NCBI RefSeq assembly: GCF_004359215.1
Contig: NC_090616.1
Span: 1,532,113 to 1,586,462 of the forward strand
Direction of reading: 5' to 3'
DNA from: Bremia lactucae
Lineage: Eukaryota > Oomycota > Peronosporomycetes > Peronosporales > Peronosporaceae
DNA length: 54,350 bases
The position numbers and the translations under genes were made by a program. Positions within the stretch are counted from its first letter, which is position 1, and every line of letters starts with the position of its first letter. The notes beneath the pieces were generated by a model, which saw nothing but the letters and a program-made list of their open reading frames with translations, ran no database searches and had not been told where the DNA came from. Positions 39,171 to 50,612 of this stretch are shown in pieces.

Positions 39171-41110
39171 ATAGCTTAATCTATTGCAACGACCGTACTA
39201 CCGATGCCGTACTTTATTCCATGGTGGGATGCTGTTAATTAAAATGGGGGTGCCTTTAAAATTCCGCTTGAATTTATCGTACTTAAGATTTTTTTACTTA
39301 TTTTACAGTTTTTTTAATGGTTCTCATTGCAGTGCTAAACCCTGCTAGTACGTGGCAACATCGTCTTTACCGCAGGCTCTGTAAATCTGGTGCAAGCAAA
39401 CGATCAATTGCACCATGCCAATCCCGATAACAATGTCTTGCTAGGGCGATTAACTCACGAACCTACGTGTGATGGAGGCGATGAGAGAGGAAATGTTGAC
39501 GCAATTCTTGGTGGGTTGCTCGATATTTTTTCACATTCATGCCTTTTGTCCCTTTGGGCGTGACTTTGTATGAACTGGGCAATTTTCCCAACGACGTTCT
39601 GTAAAACGGGAATCTAGAAACGCTGAAACGCTTCGTCAAAAAATACAGCGGCCTAGAGACCCTGAAAACACTTTCTTACACTACACGCTAACCTCCGAAA
39701 AAAAGCACATTTCGGCATTTGAATTACTGGGGCGGCAAAAAAGTTCTTGAAAGAGTGCAATAAAATATTAACTTTTATATTTCGGCATCATGGCACCATT
39801 GAGCTGCAAAGACGACGATTGATCGATAGGGTCTTGTCTTACTTCCGACTACTATCGCAATGCATAGCGTCGAGCTCTGCTCTTCATGTTGCACTAAATA
39901 CTTGCATTGCGACGTCTATAGAGTTCAATATTCCGCTATCTACAGCTTCGCTACTTTGAAAAAAGCAGATATTTTTGTGCCTCAACATTTTTGGGTTTCC
40001 AAAATTAAAAGCTTTCGGCTGGATCCTCTATAGCAATTCCTTATTCTTGCTCCTTTTCAGTCCAGAGAGTTCGAATGCCATCAAGCCGAATCAATTACAC
40101 TGCACCGTTTTCACCTCCCTGTTATTACAGCGACGACAGCTCCTCTTTTCATCCTTGCCTTTCGCCGATATATACATAAGCCGGTGACCAGAGCAATCGA
40201 CCGCCCTTTTCGATACAAATGGACCACGAAGTCTCGCGAAATCCGTAAAGCGGCCAAAGTTCTGCGACGCGAGCACCACATGGCCGTTTTTTTTACCCCA
40301 AAAATGTCATATTGGCGCTCGTGGGAACTACGTATCGAGCCTTTTTCCCTTCTGATCGCATTCCAAAGCCCTGCTAATTTAAAAAAGCCTGCTTTGATCA
40401 TGCCACCACGTGCCACGGCGGCAGCACGCACCGTCATCGTCTATCGCGATCGTACAAACATTTCCAAGCAATATTTAACTTTGAAAAAATGCAGCTTGTC
40501 AAAAAAAATCTAGGAATATGATTTGATTATAATTTTAAATGGTCGGGTGCCGTTATCCGAAACGGGTGCCGCTAGCATTTCCCTAATTTTAGTGAGTTGC
40601 ATCCAATAATTCTATGTTTACTGCAAGACTCTTAAACTAGCAAATTCATATTTTGAGTGGCCAATTTTCGGTTCATTTAACCTTACTACTTTGCCCCAGA
40701 TGATTAGCTCAGGGTACATTGTATGGCATGCATCCCTACCTTGTTTCACGCTCAGTCATCACCAATAACCACTCACCCGCTTCAACTCTTCAACCTGCTT
40801 TTAATAAAACTTAAACAATTATGTCTCGCATAACAAAGTCAAAAAAACAGATGGAGAAAATGAGAGAGGTCAAGTGTGCCAAAGCCGATAACAGCTCAGG
40901 CATTCATGAATCTACTCACAGTAGTTTTGGAGTTTCGAAAGGCAGTGATGGCTAAATTTGGACTTTGCATTTGTCGAAGCAAGTATAAAAATAGCCTATC
41001 AACCAGCTGTTAAAGTTCTACCATAACCACATCAGTATACAGGTGGTGCACCTCGAACTCAAAGACGGAAAAGAGCCGAATTAAGGAAAGCTGCTGTTGG
41101 CTGTGATTTT
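39171..41110. other. Stretch without a supported gene
   Basis: Contains only short frames. The longest pair overlaps on opposite strands at 40111-40513 (108 and 109 residues, no recognised domain). A direct repeat GGGTGCCG occurs at 40545 and 40562, inside CGGGTGCCGTTATCC / ACGGGTGCCGCTAGC, and may mark a transposon end; I found no partner copy. Confidence 0.4.
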
Positions 41111-41112
41111 TT

Positions 41113-42660
41113 TTGAATAAATACTTTGCTGTTGCAGGACCAGTTTTGCAAAAAGCTGAGATTGCAGATAAGGGTGATGACGAGGATGACGAAGAGGATA
41201 ACGATGAGGATGGTGTAGTATGGTTTAGGGAGAGACTGACAACAACCACACAAACACTTACCAGCCTATTGGAAACTGGTAAAGCCGAGCAAAATTGGCG
41301 GCTTGCAGATCTTTCTTATCTTCGGGTGGTAAAATCTGCATATTCCCGAATAGCAGCCAGCACACTGATAGAGGAAGGTGCTGGGAAATGTGTGTATTTT
41401 GCACGCTCTGCATGCTTGGAGACCACACTTTACCTCAAGGGTGAAAAATTATCTTTGTCACAGACGGAAAAACACGCAAAACGGACAGGCTATCTGCAGG
41501 ATGAAGACTGCATATTACGAAATAAATCCAACGCAGAAGTATCAGCTCTGGCAGCGCATGTCAACCAGAACATCCTGTCGCACCTTGAATACGCTTCATC
41601 TCCCACTCTCTGAAAGGGCTGCGACACGCTGGCTACATTTACTTGGCATCCAGTGCTGCACAGTGACTAAAGGAATACACATTGATCGCCATGAGCGGGA
41701 TGATTTCATTGCGTACCGTCAGCACTTTCTGGAGCGAATGGCTAACCTTGAGGCACGGATGCCGTTTGTTGCTGGGAAGAAGGAAGTTGAGAATAATAAT
41801 GCAAAGTTTGCTGCAATTACTGGTCCCCTAATAATGGCGTCCCTCCACTCAACTTTGTTACTCATGATGAGAGTACTTTTGCAACTCATAATGTACTCAA
41901 GCGTCTTGTTTACCAGACGGTTAACAACCATTGCGAAAAAAAGAGCAGGGCAGGTCCATTCACGTCAGCGGCTTCTCTGCAACGTCATCGGCCGGTTAGC
42001 ACTTGATAAAGAAAAGGCTGCTTAGCATCCTGATCTACCAGCGGCCTGCATTGTCATGCATCCTGGTACGCAGCATGACGGATGGTGGACATCGAAGAAA
42101 CTGTGCAAACAAGATTGTGACTTGGCTATTCCAATCTTTGAGGCTCAATTTTCTGGCTGTCAAGCTCTTTTTGCCTTCGACAACGCAACTAGCCACAGTG
42201 CATTTGCCCCCGATGCCCTTCGCGCCAGCAAAATGACTCTGTCAGGTGAAGGTAAGCAGCCAAAGATGCGTGCAACGAACGTGGTGAAACGGAGCCTCTC
42301 AGAAAATAATTTTGCGGATGATCGTCTTGATGGAACGCTTCGTGGTCAGGCTAAGGGATTGAAAGTTGTGTTAGAGGAACGCGGGCTGTGAGAAGCTGGC
42401 CTCATTAATGCCTGCTATGGTGGCACAGCAGCGCTATTAAATGCGGTCGCGTGGTTGGAGGCGAATGCGTAATATGCCTTGTGGATTGCACAACCTGCTG
42501 CACCAGAGAAATCAGAGCCAATCAGTCGGACTTCAAAGTGCAAGTTGGAATGATAGAGAAGTGAATTTTTGCCGCTGGTTATCAAAGTGGTATTCACCCA
42601 AAATTCCACTGCGAGCTCAACTTCATCGAAAACTTTTGTGAGCCGCCAAGTGATATGCCA
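41113..42660 (+). pseudogene. DDE-type transposase relic
   Basis: Plus-strand frames 41113-41613, 41378-42025 and 42056-42391 form one decayed protein. In order: an acidic N-terminus (GDDEDDEEDNDED); SERAATRWLHLLGIQCC followed by GIHIDRHERDDFIAYRQHFL (helix-turn-helix and linker); PGTQHDGWW; ALFAFDNATSHSAFAPDAL (Asp of the catalytic set); GKQPKMRATN; GLKVVLEERGL; and, after more shifts, HPKFHCELNFIEN near 42610 (final Glu, like the LNxIE of Tc1/mariner-type transposases). I know this type as widespread, poorly annotated transposases of fungi and oomycetes; the exact superfamily is uncertain. At least three frame changes. Confidence 0.65.
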
Positions 42661-43221
42661 GAAAACACTGTGATTATAGTTAGAAGAAATTACTGCTAAC
42701 AGTTCCAGCTGCCTTGGTATCTGTTTCACTGGACGAAATATGTCGGCAGTCACGAAATTGTAAAGACGAAACGTTTTATGATACATGGATATTTACCGGA
42801 AAGGTCTCACCGAAACAGCTGAGAATCCATTGAAAAAGAACAAATTTCACCGACGTGTACCCAAATCTATTTTGATGAATGTGGCTATCATACAAGATAG
42901 TTAGTGAGTGTCAACCTGCGGCTTTTCTAAGCATTTTATTGACAGTTTGTAATGTAAAAATAATATTTGTTAGGAAAAAATCCCCTATTGGTAGGCGGCC
43001 AAATTCTCTCTGGCTTAGGCAAAATGCCAGAATTCAGAAGACTTCTGCGATGCGTCTGCTCCATGAAAAGTAGCGATAACAAAATTCCGAGACTTGTGGG
43101 CGGAAGCTAAGGGAATACTATTTGTTCCTAAAGGCTTCCTACTTTGCGTAATTTGTAATCAGGTCAAGCCTTAGCGGTTCTAGCAGGGATGCTAATTTTA
43201 AGCGTCATGCACTGTACGCTC

Positions 43222-43445
43222 AAAAGTTGTACTTCCAACTGCACTACATCTACTTTTGCACTTTACATAAAAAAAAATTGATCTGTTTGCTTTTGTTAAG
43301 CACTCGAAGCTACAAGACCCATTTCGTATAAACGAACGTGTAACGGGACACCTTTCACAAGAACTGATAAGTAAGGTTTAACCTTAAACTGATTACAGTG
43401 TAGGTGAGGTGCCTCGAAACTTCACGTACACAAAAGTCCCAAGGA
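43222..43445. repeat. LTR-flank junction repeat, copy 1
   Basis: About 117 bases outside the LTR plus the first 107 bases of the LTR at 43339. Nearly identical to 44204-44427. The stretch 42661-43221 shows no gene. Confidence 0.85.
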
Positions 43446-43857
43446 ATGTTTCTATTAAAGCTAAGGGCCTCTTTAGCTTAAAGATCTAGACCAAGGCTTT
43501 AGAATAGAAAAAAGTAAATCTGTATTTATATATTTAATGTCCTACGTAACGATCTTCTATCAACTCCTGAGCTTATTATAGTAATAACTTACAAAGTTCT
43601 GCGACTCTTTGCGCACCGCACCATTGTGTCTTATAACGATTGGTGGGGTTGATTAAGACTTGAATCAACCAATCAATAGAGCTAATGTCTTATTGCATCA
43701 ATATTACCAAATTGGGTAATATTGGAACCAGTTAAGTCAAATTAATAAAAAATATATATATAGTTTGTACTTCTTTATTTATATTCTCTCATAGGAAAAG
43801 AAATATATCATTTCTCATATAGAAAATAATACTTATGTAACGATACACCCCGTTACA
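43339..43857 (-). repeat. 3' LTR of a minus-strand Gypsy element (family A)
   Basis: 519 bp, TGTAACGGGACACC to ACACCCCGTTACA on the plus strand. In coding (minus) sense it is preceded by the purine tract GGTTGGGGGGGGTGA (43858-43872), which identifies it as the 3' LTR and fixes orientation. Confidence 0.85.
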
Positions 43858-43872
43858 TCACCCCCCCCAACC
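43858..43872 (-). promoter_or_regulatory. Polypurine tract
   Basis: In minus sense, a run of G immediately before the LTR, the expected plus-strand primer of reverse transcription. A similar tract (CAGGGAGGGTTGA) precedes the LTR at 47054-47489. Confidence 0.7.
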
Positions 43873-44139
43873 AACAAGACTGATAAAAGGTGACAGGAAA
43901 TACTATTATGTCTTTCCCTGTAATTTTGCATTATATGTGTTTATCAAAATAAAGATTTATTTGCATTATTGATTTTGAACCAAATTAACATGGCGACAAA
44001 TAAGTTTGTGCGCGTGGCCCGTGAGGTTTGCAAAGATGTCAGCTGCACGGATCAGTGAAGTTGTTGGCAATGCAATGCTTCAGTGGACGCTAATGCGTCT
44101 ACTGTACTATTTTGCTGAAACGATCAACAAAAACAAGAA

Positions 44140-44500
44140 ACCATTCTTCTAATGCTCGTCGTCGGGAAATTCGAATACGAAGTCCATGGATACGGGATGA
44201 AGCCAAAAGTTGTACTTTCAACTGCACTACATCTACTTTTGCACTTTACTTTAAAAAAATGATCTCTTTGCTTTTGTTAAGCACTCGAAGCTACAAGACC
44301 CATTTCGTATAAACGAACGTGTAACGGGACACCTTTCACTAGAACTGATAAGTAAGGTTTAACCTTAAACTGATTACAGCGTAGGTGAGTGCCTCGAAAC
44401 TTCACGTACACAAAAGTCCCAAGAAAAAATTGGGCTTCACCCACTGGCAAACCTCGCAAGCACGTATGTACTTGCGGACGAAAATCAGCTGGCCATCTGA
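44140..44500 (-). pseudogene. Integrase fragment split by an inserted LTR-junction copy
   Basis: 44440-44500 (minus) matches the integrase zinc-binding segment also seen near 840-900 (CTTCACCCACTGGCAAACCTCGCAAGC). 44145-44202 matches the start of the core (GGGAAATTCGAATACGAAG). Between them, 44204-44427 is the inserted repeat described separately. The remainder of the integrase is deleted. Confidence 0.6.
44204..44427. repeat. LTR-flank junction repeat, copy 2, inserted in integrase
   Basis: Copy of 43222-43445, including the non-LTR flank and the first part of the LTR starting TGTAACGGGACACC. It interrupts integrase sequence at ATGAAG / GGGCTTCACCC. Confidence 0.85.
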
Positions 44501-44520
44501 TGAATAAGATACAGGCGTCG

Positions 44521-44832
44521 TCACTGCCAATTTACACATGGCTCGTACTTTCTGAGCCATGGCAATCCAAGGAAAATATCAAATTTGTCATTTAAATTTA
44601 GTACGATGAAATTATCGTCGTACTGTTTACCCTTTAACGTATATTGAATACCAACTACACGTCTCATTTCTGTTTTAGATTCCCCTGTTGCTAGACGCAC
44701 TGTCATCCTAGTTAGAGGGATATCGCGCTCAACGAACTTGAGCCAGCGATCTTCTAGCGATTGTCGTCGAGTAAAATTGCTTGACGCCCCACATTCGACT
44801 AGGGACGTTAGTGACAAGTTATTTTGCCACAT
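44521..44832 (-). pseudogene. Gypsy aspartic protease, nearly intact frame
   Basis: A 103-residue open frame: SLTSLVECGASSNFTRRQSL (catalytic Asp replaced by Glu), MTVRLATGESKTEM, YTLKGKQYDDNFIVLNLNDK and DIFLGLPWLRKYEPCVNW. The Asp-to-Glu change at the catalytic position should abolish activity. It follows gag (44833-45820) in the minus element. Confidence 0.8.
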
Positions 44833-45820
44833 TATTTTTCAGGGTGATGAGTTTAAATTCATCCCCTGAAGTACTTACACACAATGTTTTTGTGAGAGTA
44901 GCAACTCTCGTCAAATGGCCTGTAAATTCTTTTGACATTGCTAGATCAGTAGGGCGCTCCGCACCTACTGACCCCGACCGTTCTTTCTATCTGCCTCGCC
45001 GTTGCGATTTCGCAACAGCGTCGAATCCGCGTCTTCCGCTTTCCCTACCGAGAGGTCGGTCTTTTCGCTCAGTTCTTTTAGGCACTGGCCAGGGGAACTA
45101 CACTCTTAGCGTAGTGGCCCATTTTTGACAGCGGTTACATTTCTGTAATCGTTTGTAACGTAAAGAGCGAGTTTTTGCTCTCTTCATACGAAAGATCCAT
45201 GGGTTCTGGACCTCCGTTTTCTTGTCTCGATGGACGATTTGCACCATAGTGGACAACAGCCTGTTTAAGGCTGAAGTCGTCCTGCTCCGCTATAGAGATC
45301 GCTTGGTCGAGCGACTTTAATTCTAGCCGTAACAGGTGGGTCATTACAGTCTGTAAGACCTCTAATAAACACACTTACCGGTGTTGTTCATCAATTAAAA
45401 GACTAACGATACAACTGACCAGGTATCGTGTATGTTGGGCATAAGCGTAAATATTACGCTTGCTCTGCGCTAAAATCAGGAACTCTGTCTCAACAGTTCC
45501 AATTGCTGGGCACCCTGTTCTCTCAACACCTCGTGTTAAGAGCCTTGCTGGTGATCGAGTTCTTGTTGTACAAACTCGGCTACGGTCGCATGCTATAAAT
45601 CTCTGCCCAAAATGTATAGCATGGCGCAAACGGCTGGGCCGCCTACGAGTGAACTCATTCATTTGATCGCTCTCCGTTCGAGGTCACTCAAATGAGCAAA
45701 CCCTTCACGCGTTGCGTGATAGCCTTCTTGAGGGGCTGGAAAGCTCCCTCCTTCTTCACCCAACATATCCATGTTGCATGGAACGTGCGTAGGTTGTTGA
45801 ACGGACTACGAATTGCTACC
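44833..45820 (-). pseudogene. Gypsy gag relic
   Basis: Minus frames include RLELKSLDQAISIAEQDDF, GGPEPMDLSYEESK (45135-45374) and, upstream, a decayed N-terminal capsid part (45375-45820). The zinc knuckle near 45130 (LQKCNRCQKWA) is partly kept. Stops and shifts throughout. Confidence 0.7.
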
Positions 45821-45823
45821 AGG
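45805..45823 (-). promoter_or_regulatory. Candidate primer-binding site
   Basis: Directly after the 5' LTR in minus sense the sequence is CCTGGTAGCAATTCG. TGGTAGC fits the 3' end of initiator-Met tRNA, as used by Ty1-type and Gypsy elements. Beyond those bases the match is lost. Confidence 0.5.
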
Positions 45824-46280
45824 TGTAACGGGGCACCTTTCACTAGTACTGATCAGTACTAAAATTAAACTTACACTGATTACAGTGAAGGTGAGGTGCC
45901 TCGAAACTTCACGTACACAAAGGTTTAGCGGAAGGTTTATTATGAAGCTAAGGGTCCTTAGCTTAAAAGTCTAGACTAATAGAAAAAGTGAAACTGTGCT
46001 AATATATCTAGTTTCCTACGTAACGATTTCTATATACTACTTAAATTATTTTATTAATGACTAACTTAGTATGGCGCCTCCTTGAGCACCGCAAAATCGT
46101 GTCTTATAACGATTGGCGGAGTTGATTTAGACTTAAATCAACCAGAGAGCTAATGTCCTATTGCATCAATATTACCAAATCTGGTGATATCGGAACTATT
46201 TAAGCTAGAAATTGTAACGATACTATTTTGTACTTATTTATTAATTTCCTCTCATAGAAAATAATATTTATCATTCCTCT
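45824..46280 (-). repeat. 5' LTR of the minus-strand Gypsy element (family A), truncated
   Basis: Begins TGTAACGGGGCACCTTTCACT and shares all family-A blocks, ending near ATTCCTCTTATGG without the distal terminus. With 43339-43857 it brackets gag, protease and integrase remnants; RT and RNase H are missing. 46281-47053 holds no gene I recognise. Confidence 0.8.
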
Positions 46281-47053
46281 TATGGAATTCTTAGCGCCCC
46301 CCCCTTCATTTTCCTAAACGCACCCCACCATTAAACTTCTAGCCAATTATGTCTCAGATTTTCAAATAAATTGGCAAAAAGGTCATACAATTCGAGCGCG
46401 CGCTACATTTTACACAGTGTATCGTTAAATACTACAAGTTCCAGCTGAAATGTCAATAAACAGCTTTTTAACCGAAAGATGAGACTTCATGGAACCCGAT
46501 GAGTAAGCATTGAAGGCTGCCGCGCTTGAGGATGGATTTTCTCTAGAAGTAGCTCGGTCACAGAAAGTGGTCAACGGTCCAGAAAGTGCAGTTAAGATAA
46601 AGGTGTTTCAGCGTGAACATGCAGGTAGCCGCAAAAATCCTGAGCATCCTGAGAATACAAGAAAGAGAAGCAATAAGTGTTGCAATTATTCTTCTTAAGA
46701 TACCCTTAGGGTTGTTTAGGGTCGTGGAAAGTAGTATTAAACAATGACCACCACAACCACTATTTTGATCATTTTAGTGCATACCCCTCTCAACATCGAC
46801 TTGCTGAGAACGAGCGCCAGCAGGTTTAAACTCTTAATAACGCTGCTGTGCCTCCAAGAGCAATCATTTAAACACTTCGGCAGAACAACGAGGCATTCTG
46901 GACTACCCAGAAGACTTCGACAACATCAACCAACGATGCAACGCAACGAGCTTGCAGGACGCAGACCTCTAAAGGCCCTTCTGGATAATTTGTCAATGAG
47001 TCTACGTCCTTGCTTTCTGGAATTTGAGGAAATAAAAATTAGCTCACTGCTCT

Positions 47054-47489
47054 TGTAACGGGGCACTGCCGACTTGTACTGCTTCAGTGCAAGTATACTT
47101 CGCACTGCCTCAGAGCGAGTGGTGCCTCACGTCACTTCACGTACACTAGTACGTGCAGAAAAAGCCTTTCTTTAAAACACTTGCTTTAAAAAAGGTTAAT
47201 TAAAAACTCTATTTAATATAGTTAAGTTCTTCTGATCCTATCTATTTAATACTAACTTAATTATAAACTAATACAAAACATGTAATAAAGTTATATGTCT
47301 CTCTCTTTGCGCGCGTCTAGCGCTGACTGGACCGCGGAAAAGTAGATATAATGGTCTATATCTACCAATGAATAGCTTTTAAAATATAATCATGAGAAGT
47401 AAGATTTTCCAAATATCATCTACCTTTTAGATAATATACTATAAACAACCTTCAAGTGTTAATTTCATGTAACGATACGCTCCATCACA
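47054..47489 (-). repeat. 3' LTR of a minus-strand Gypsy element (family B)
   Basis: 436 bp from TGTAACGGGGCACTGCCGAC to CGATACGCTCCATCACA. In minus sense it is preceded by the purine-rich CAGGGAGGGTTGA. Carries three short hairpins near its plus-strand start. Internal sequence with gag (47814-48800) lies at higher coordinates. Confidence 0.8.
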
Positions 47490-47639
47490 TCAACCCTCCC
47501 TGAAATGACAATCACTTTGACTGTCATTGGATAGAGTGGTTACTATAAGACCACTAAATTAAAAACGATGTTGATAGGTCAGAACCATCATTTTTAATTC
47601 TATCATATGGTTAAGAAGTCCATGCGGTATGCGAATTGT

Positions 47640-48800
47640 GCAGCTCCTGGGGCAGATACGCACAATGTTTGTGTGTGAGGAGCAACTTCTATCAAAAGGC
47701 CTGCAAATTCTTTTAACATAAGTTGCTCCTCACACACAGACCCCTAACGTTTTTTGAAGACCCGCCTTGCCGTTGCAATTCGCACAGGCGTCAGATCCAC
47801 TTCCCTGCTATTTTTAGCGAGAGATTAATCGTTTGGGAGGCACTGGGCGTGAGGAACTACGCTTATAAGCGTACTGGCCCGTCTTTGGTACCGATTGCAT
47901 TTTCGCAATCGTTTGTAACTTGAAAAGCAAGGTTTCTCGCTCTGCATGGGCTCTCGGAGGACGATAAGCTCCAGAGTGGACGAAAGCCTGTATAAAGCTG
48001 AAGTCCTCCTGTTCCGCTACAGAGATCGCTTTGTCTAGCGTCACTAGTTCGAGCCGGATTATGTGGGTCTTGACAGGACCGTCTGCAAGGCATTTAAAAA
48101 GAAACACAATTACCTGCGTTTGTTCATCTATTGGATGACTTTCGATACACCTTACAAGGTATCGTGTGTGTTGGGCTTAACCGTGAAGATCACGCTTGCC
48201 CTGATTCAAATCCAGGAGCTCGGATCGAGCTCTGAATTTGGCACCTGGCGGCTCAAATGTTTGCCTAAGCCAAGACTTAAAGACCTCATACGAACTAAAA
48301 ACCAATAGGTCGTGAAGGTTGAGTCTAAGGTTTAAGATTTAGCACGTAATTTGGGCATGCCAAGCCACTTTCATCGCACCATCATTGATGCAGCAAGCTT
48401 CAATGGTGTCGTCTAATTTGACGAGCCATCTTGAAAGGATGTCGCCTTCGACTGCCTTACACTTAGAGATTCCGATCTTTAAGTTTTCGGGTCGACGCGG
48501 AAGCATCGGCCCGCCAGCAGCATGTAAATGGTGCTGTCTCAACAGTTCCAATTGTTAAGCACCCTGTTCTCTCGACACTTCTGCGTTTTGAGAGCTTGCT
48601 GGTGAAGCAAGGCCCATGTTGTATGAACTCGGCTGCAGCCGCATCTTGTTCGACTCTTTGTAGAGCGAACGACATGGCGCTAACGCTGGCCCGCCTACGG
48701 CCGAACTCATGCGATCGGCCGCTGCCATTCAATGTTACTCAAATGAGTGAACCTTTCACGCGTTGCTCATGAAGGGCTTGAAAGCTTCCTTCTTCATCCA
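47640..48800 (-). pseudogene. Gypsy gag relic, third copy
   Basis: Minus frames: the N-terminal part at 48339-48732 (FGRRRASVSAMSFALQ, ELLRQHHLHAAG); the middle RLELVTLDKAISVAEQEDF and FVHSGAYRPPRAH (47814-48107); and the C-terminal decayed knuckle near 47880. Homologous to 45135-45374 and 37140-37290. Protease is reduced to traces near 47640-47720. Confidence 0.65.
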
Positions 48801-48861
48801 ACAGGGACATGTTGGATGGAACGTGCGTAGGCCGTTGAGCGGACCACAAAGTGCTACAAGG

Positions 48862-49360
48862 TGTAACGGGGGTTCCTTTTGCTTATATTGATAACAGTAC
48901 TATCCATCCTACACTGATTACAGTGAAGGTGGGGTGCCTCGACTACTTCACGTACACGACGTGCAAAGGAAGGCTTGAAGTAGCTGAGTATACTTAGCTA
49001 CTAAGGGTACATTCTAAGGCATTAAAATAGGGAAAGTGAAATTGTATTGATACATAAGTTTTTCTTAAAACGATCTTCTATCTACTACTTTTAAAATATT
49101 AACAACTAACTATACGATGCGCCTCCTTGCGCGACGCCTACTCGCGACTTGTAACGATTGGCGGGGTGATCAAACTTAAATTAACCAATCAATATAACTA
49201 ATGTCTTATTGCATCGATATTACCAAATTTGGTGATACTAGAATTATTGAGTCAAAACCTAATAAAGATAAAAAAAAAATTGTAGTACTTAATTTATTTC
49301 TTCTCATAACAAATAATATTTACTATTTTTATTATAGAAAATAATATTTTTATAACGGGG
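48862..49360 (-). repeat. 5' LTR (family A) of a minus-strand element
   Basis: Starts TGTAACGGGGGTTCC and shares CACTGATTACAGTGAAGGTGGGG, CCTCCTTGCGCGACGCC and TAACGATTGGCGGGG with the other family-A LTRs. The distal end is unclear (TATAACGGGGC at about 49352, or CCTCGTTACA at 49430). It belongs to subfamily A while the partner LTR at 47054 is subfamily B, so the pair may be chimeric. Confidence 0.7.
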
Positions 49361-49599
49361 CAAGACAAGCTTAATCCTTCTTTTTTTCTAGACAAAGAAT
49401 AATCAAAGTAGATGACTTCTCCTCGTTACAATTGCAAAATTTTGTTTATATAAGGAATACAGGAAGATTAAGGATGTTCCTCAATTGATAGGCCGGTTTT
49501 TAGCTAAGCTTTCCATAAGTTTTTTTTAAATATAAAAAGTCAAGAGATAGTTCACCACGACGGTATGACCATTGATAAACAATTCTAGCACCCGAGACT

Positions 49600-50547
49600 A
49601 TGCTTCGACTCGGAGCCGTGCGACTTGCGCTCTCTTCGGGGTCTACAAAATATAAGAAGAGCACCGCGAACTATTACGCTACTTACTCGCGTGCCACAGC
49701 ATCTCTAGTAGCGTCTCCACTTTTTCCAAGGGCTACTCTCGTAGCTGCAGCTGCTGTCAGCACCAGTGCCGCCTGTGCCTTCTGTTCTTCTTCCGCTGTG
49801 GACTCTGTAGTCAAGCCAAATCTTCGTAATAATGGACTACCCACTGTCATTCTATATCAATACGAGCCATGTCCGTATTGCTGCAAGGTCAAGGCCGTGT
49901 TAGACTATTTTAAGATCCCGTACGAGGTGGTAGAAGTCAATCCACTCACTAAAAACGAGATCAAGGCTTTTACCGACTATCGCAAGGTCCCCGTCGTCCG
50001 CATTAATGACAAAGTCATCGTTGACTCGTCAACGATCATTCTAAGACTCCAAAACCTCGTCAACAAGTCCAAGAATACAGAACAAAGCCTTACAACTCGA
50101 CAAGAGGAGGACCACTGGCGTCAATGGGTCGATCAGAAACTCATTGTTTTAACTCCTCCTAATATTTACCGCACGATACCAGAAGCCCTTCAGGCATTTG
50201 ACTATTGCCTATCCGAAGGAAACTTTACGCCCATGGAGCGCCGATTGTCCAAGTACGTAGGCGCTTTCATCATGTATTGCATTGCCAAACGGTCCAAGCA
50301 AAAGTACGACATTACTGACGAACGCCAAGCTCTGTACTCGGCGTTAAATACTTGGCTAGAAGCAATTGGGGACGAGCGGGACTTTCTAGGAGGTCACGAG
50401 CCGAATCTTGCCGACCTCTCGGTCTTTGGCGTCTTGCGCGCAATGCATGGACTTGATACGTACGCGGACATACTGAGGGATACAAACATTGAACCGTGGG
50501 TTACACGTATGATAACCAAAGTCGGTGCTACCGCGCGCACTAACTAA
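49600..50547 (+). CDS. Prostaglandin E synthase 2-like protein (glutaredoxin/GST fold)
   Basis: An intact single-exon 315-residue protein. The first 60 or so residues are Ser/Ala-rich with Arg and no acidic residue (MLRLGAVRLALSSGSTKY), a likely mitochondrial presequence, followed by a hydrophobic segment (VAAAAVSTSAACAFCS). A thioredoxin-like domain starts at about 80 with ILYQYEPCPYCCKVKAVLDY (CxxC at about 91-94), then VEVNPLTKNEIKAF and YRKVPVVRIND. The helical GST-C part has HWRQWVDQKLI, PPNIYRTIPEALQAFDYC, YVGAFIMYCIAKR and GGHEPNLADLSVFGVLRAM. These match PTGES2, a membrane-associated protein that binds glutathione and heme. Its true role in protists is unknown; prostaglandin synthesis is not implied. 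It converges with the ADP-glucokinase gene, 65 bp apart. Confidence 0.92.
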   Translation: MLRLGAVRLALSSGSTKYKKSTANYYATYSRATASLVASPLFPRATLVAAAAVSTSAACAFCSSSAVDSVVKPNLRNNGLPTVILYQYEPCPYCCKVKAVLDYFKIPYEVVEVNPLTKNEIKAFTDYRKVPVVRINDKVIVDSSTIILRLQNLVNKSKNTEQSLTTRQEEDHWRQWVDQKLIVLTPPNIYRTIPEALQAFDYCLSEGNFTPMERRLSKYVGAFIMYCIAKRSKQKYDITDERQALYSALNTWLEAIGDERDFLGGHEPNLADLSVFGVLRAMHGLDTYADILRDTNIEPWVTRMITKVGATARTN

Positions 50548-50612
50548 AAGAATAAATTGTGTATACGTATGGGTTACTGTAACTATACGGGTACCCCTTT
50601 CATTTTCAAAAG

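Noticed and set aside
40111..40513. Overlapping 108/109-residue frames on opposite strands
   Set aside because: No domain, no start context, and each is the other's shadow; cannot tell which, if either, is coding.
46744..47058. 104-residue plus frame before the LTR
   Set aside because: Starts in low-complexity ACC repeats, ends inside the LTR, no domain.
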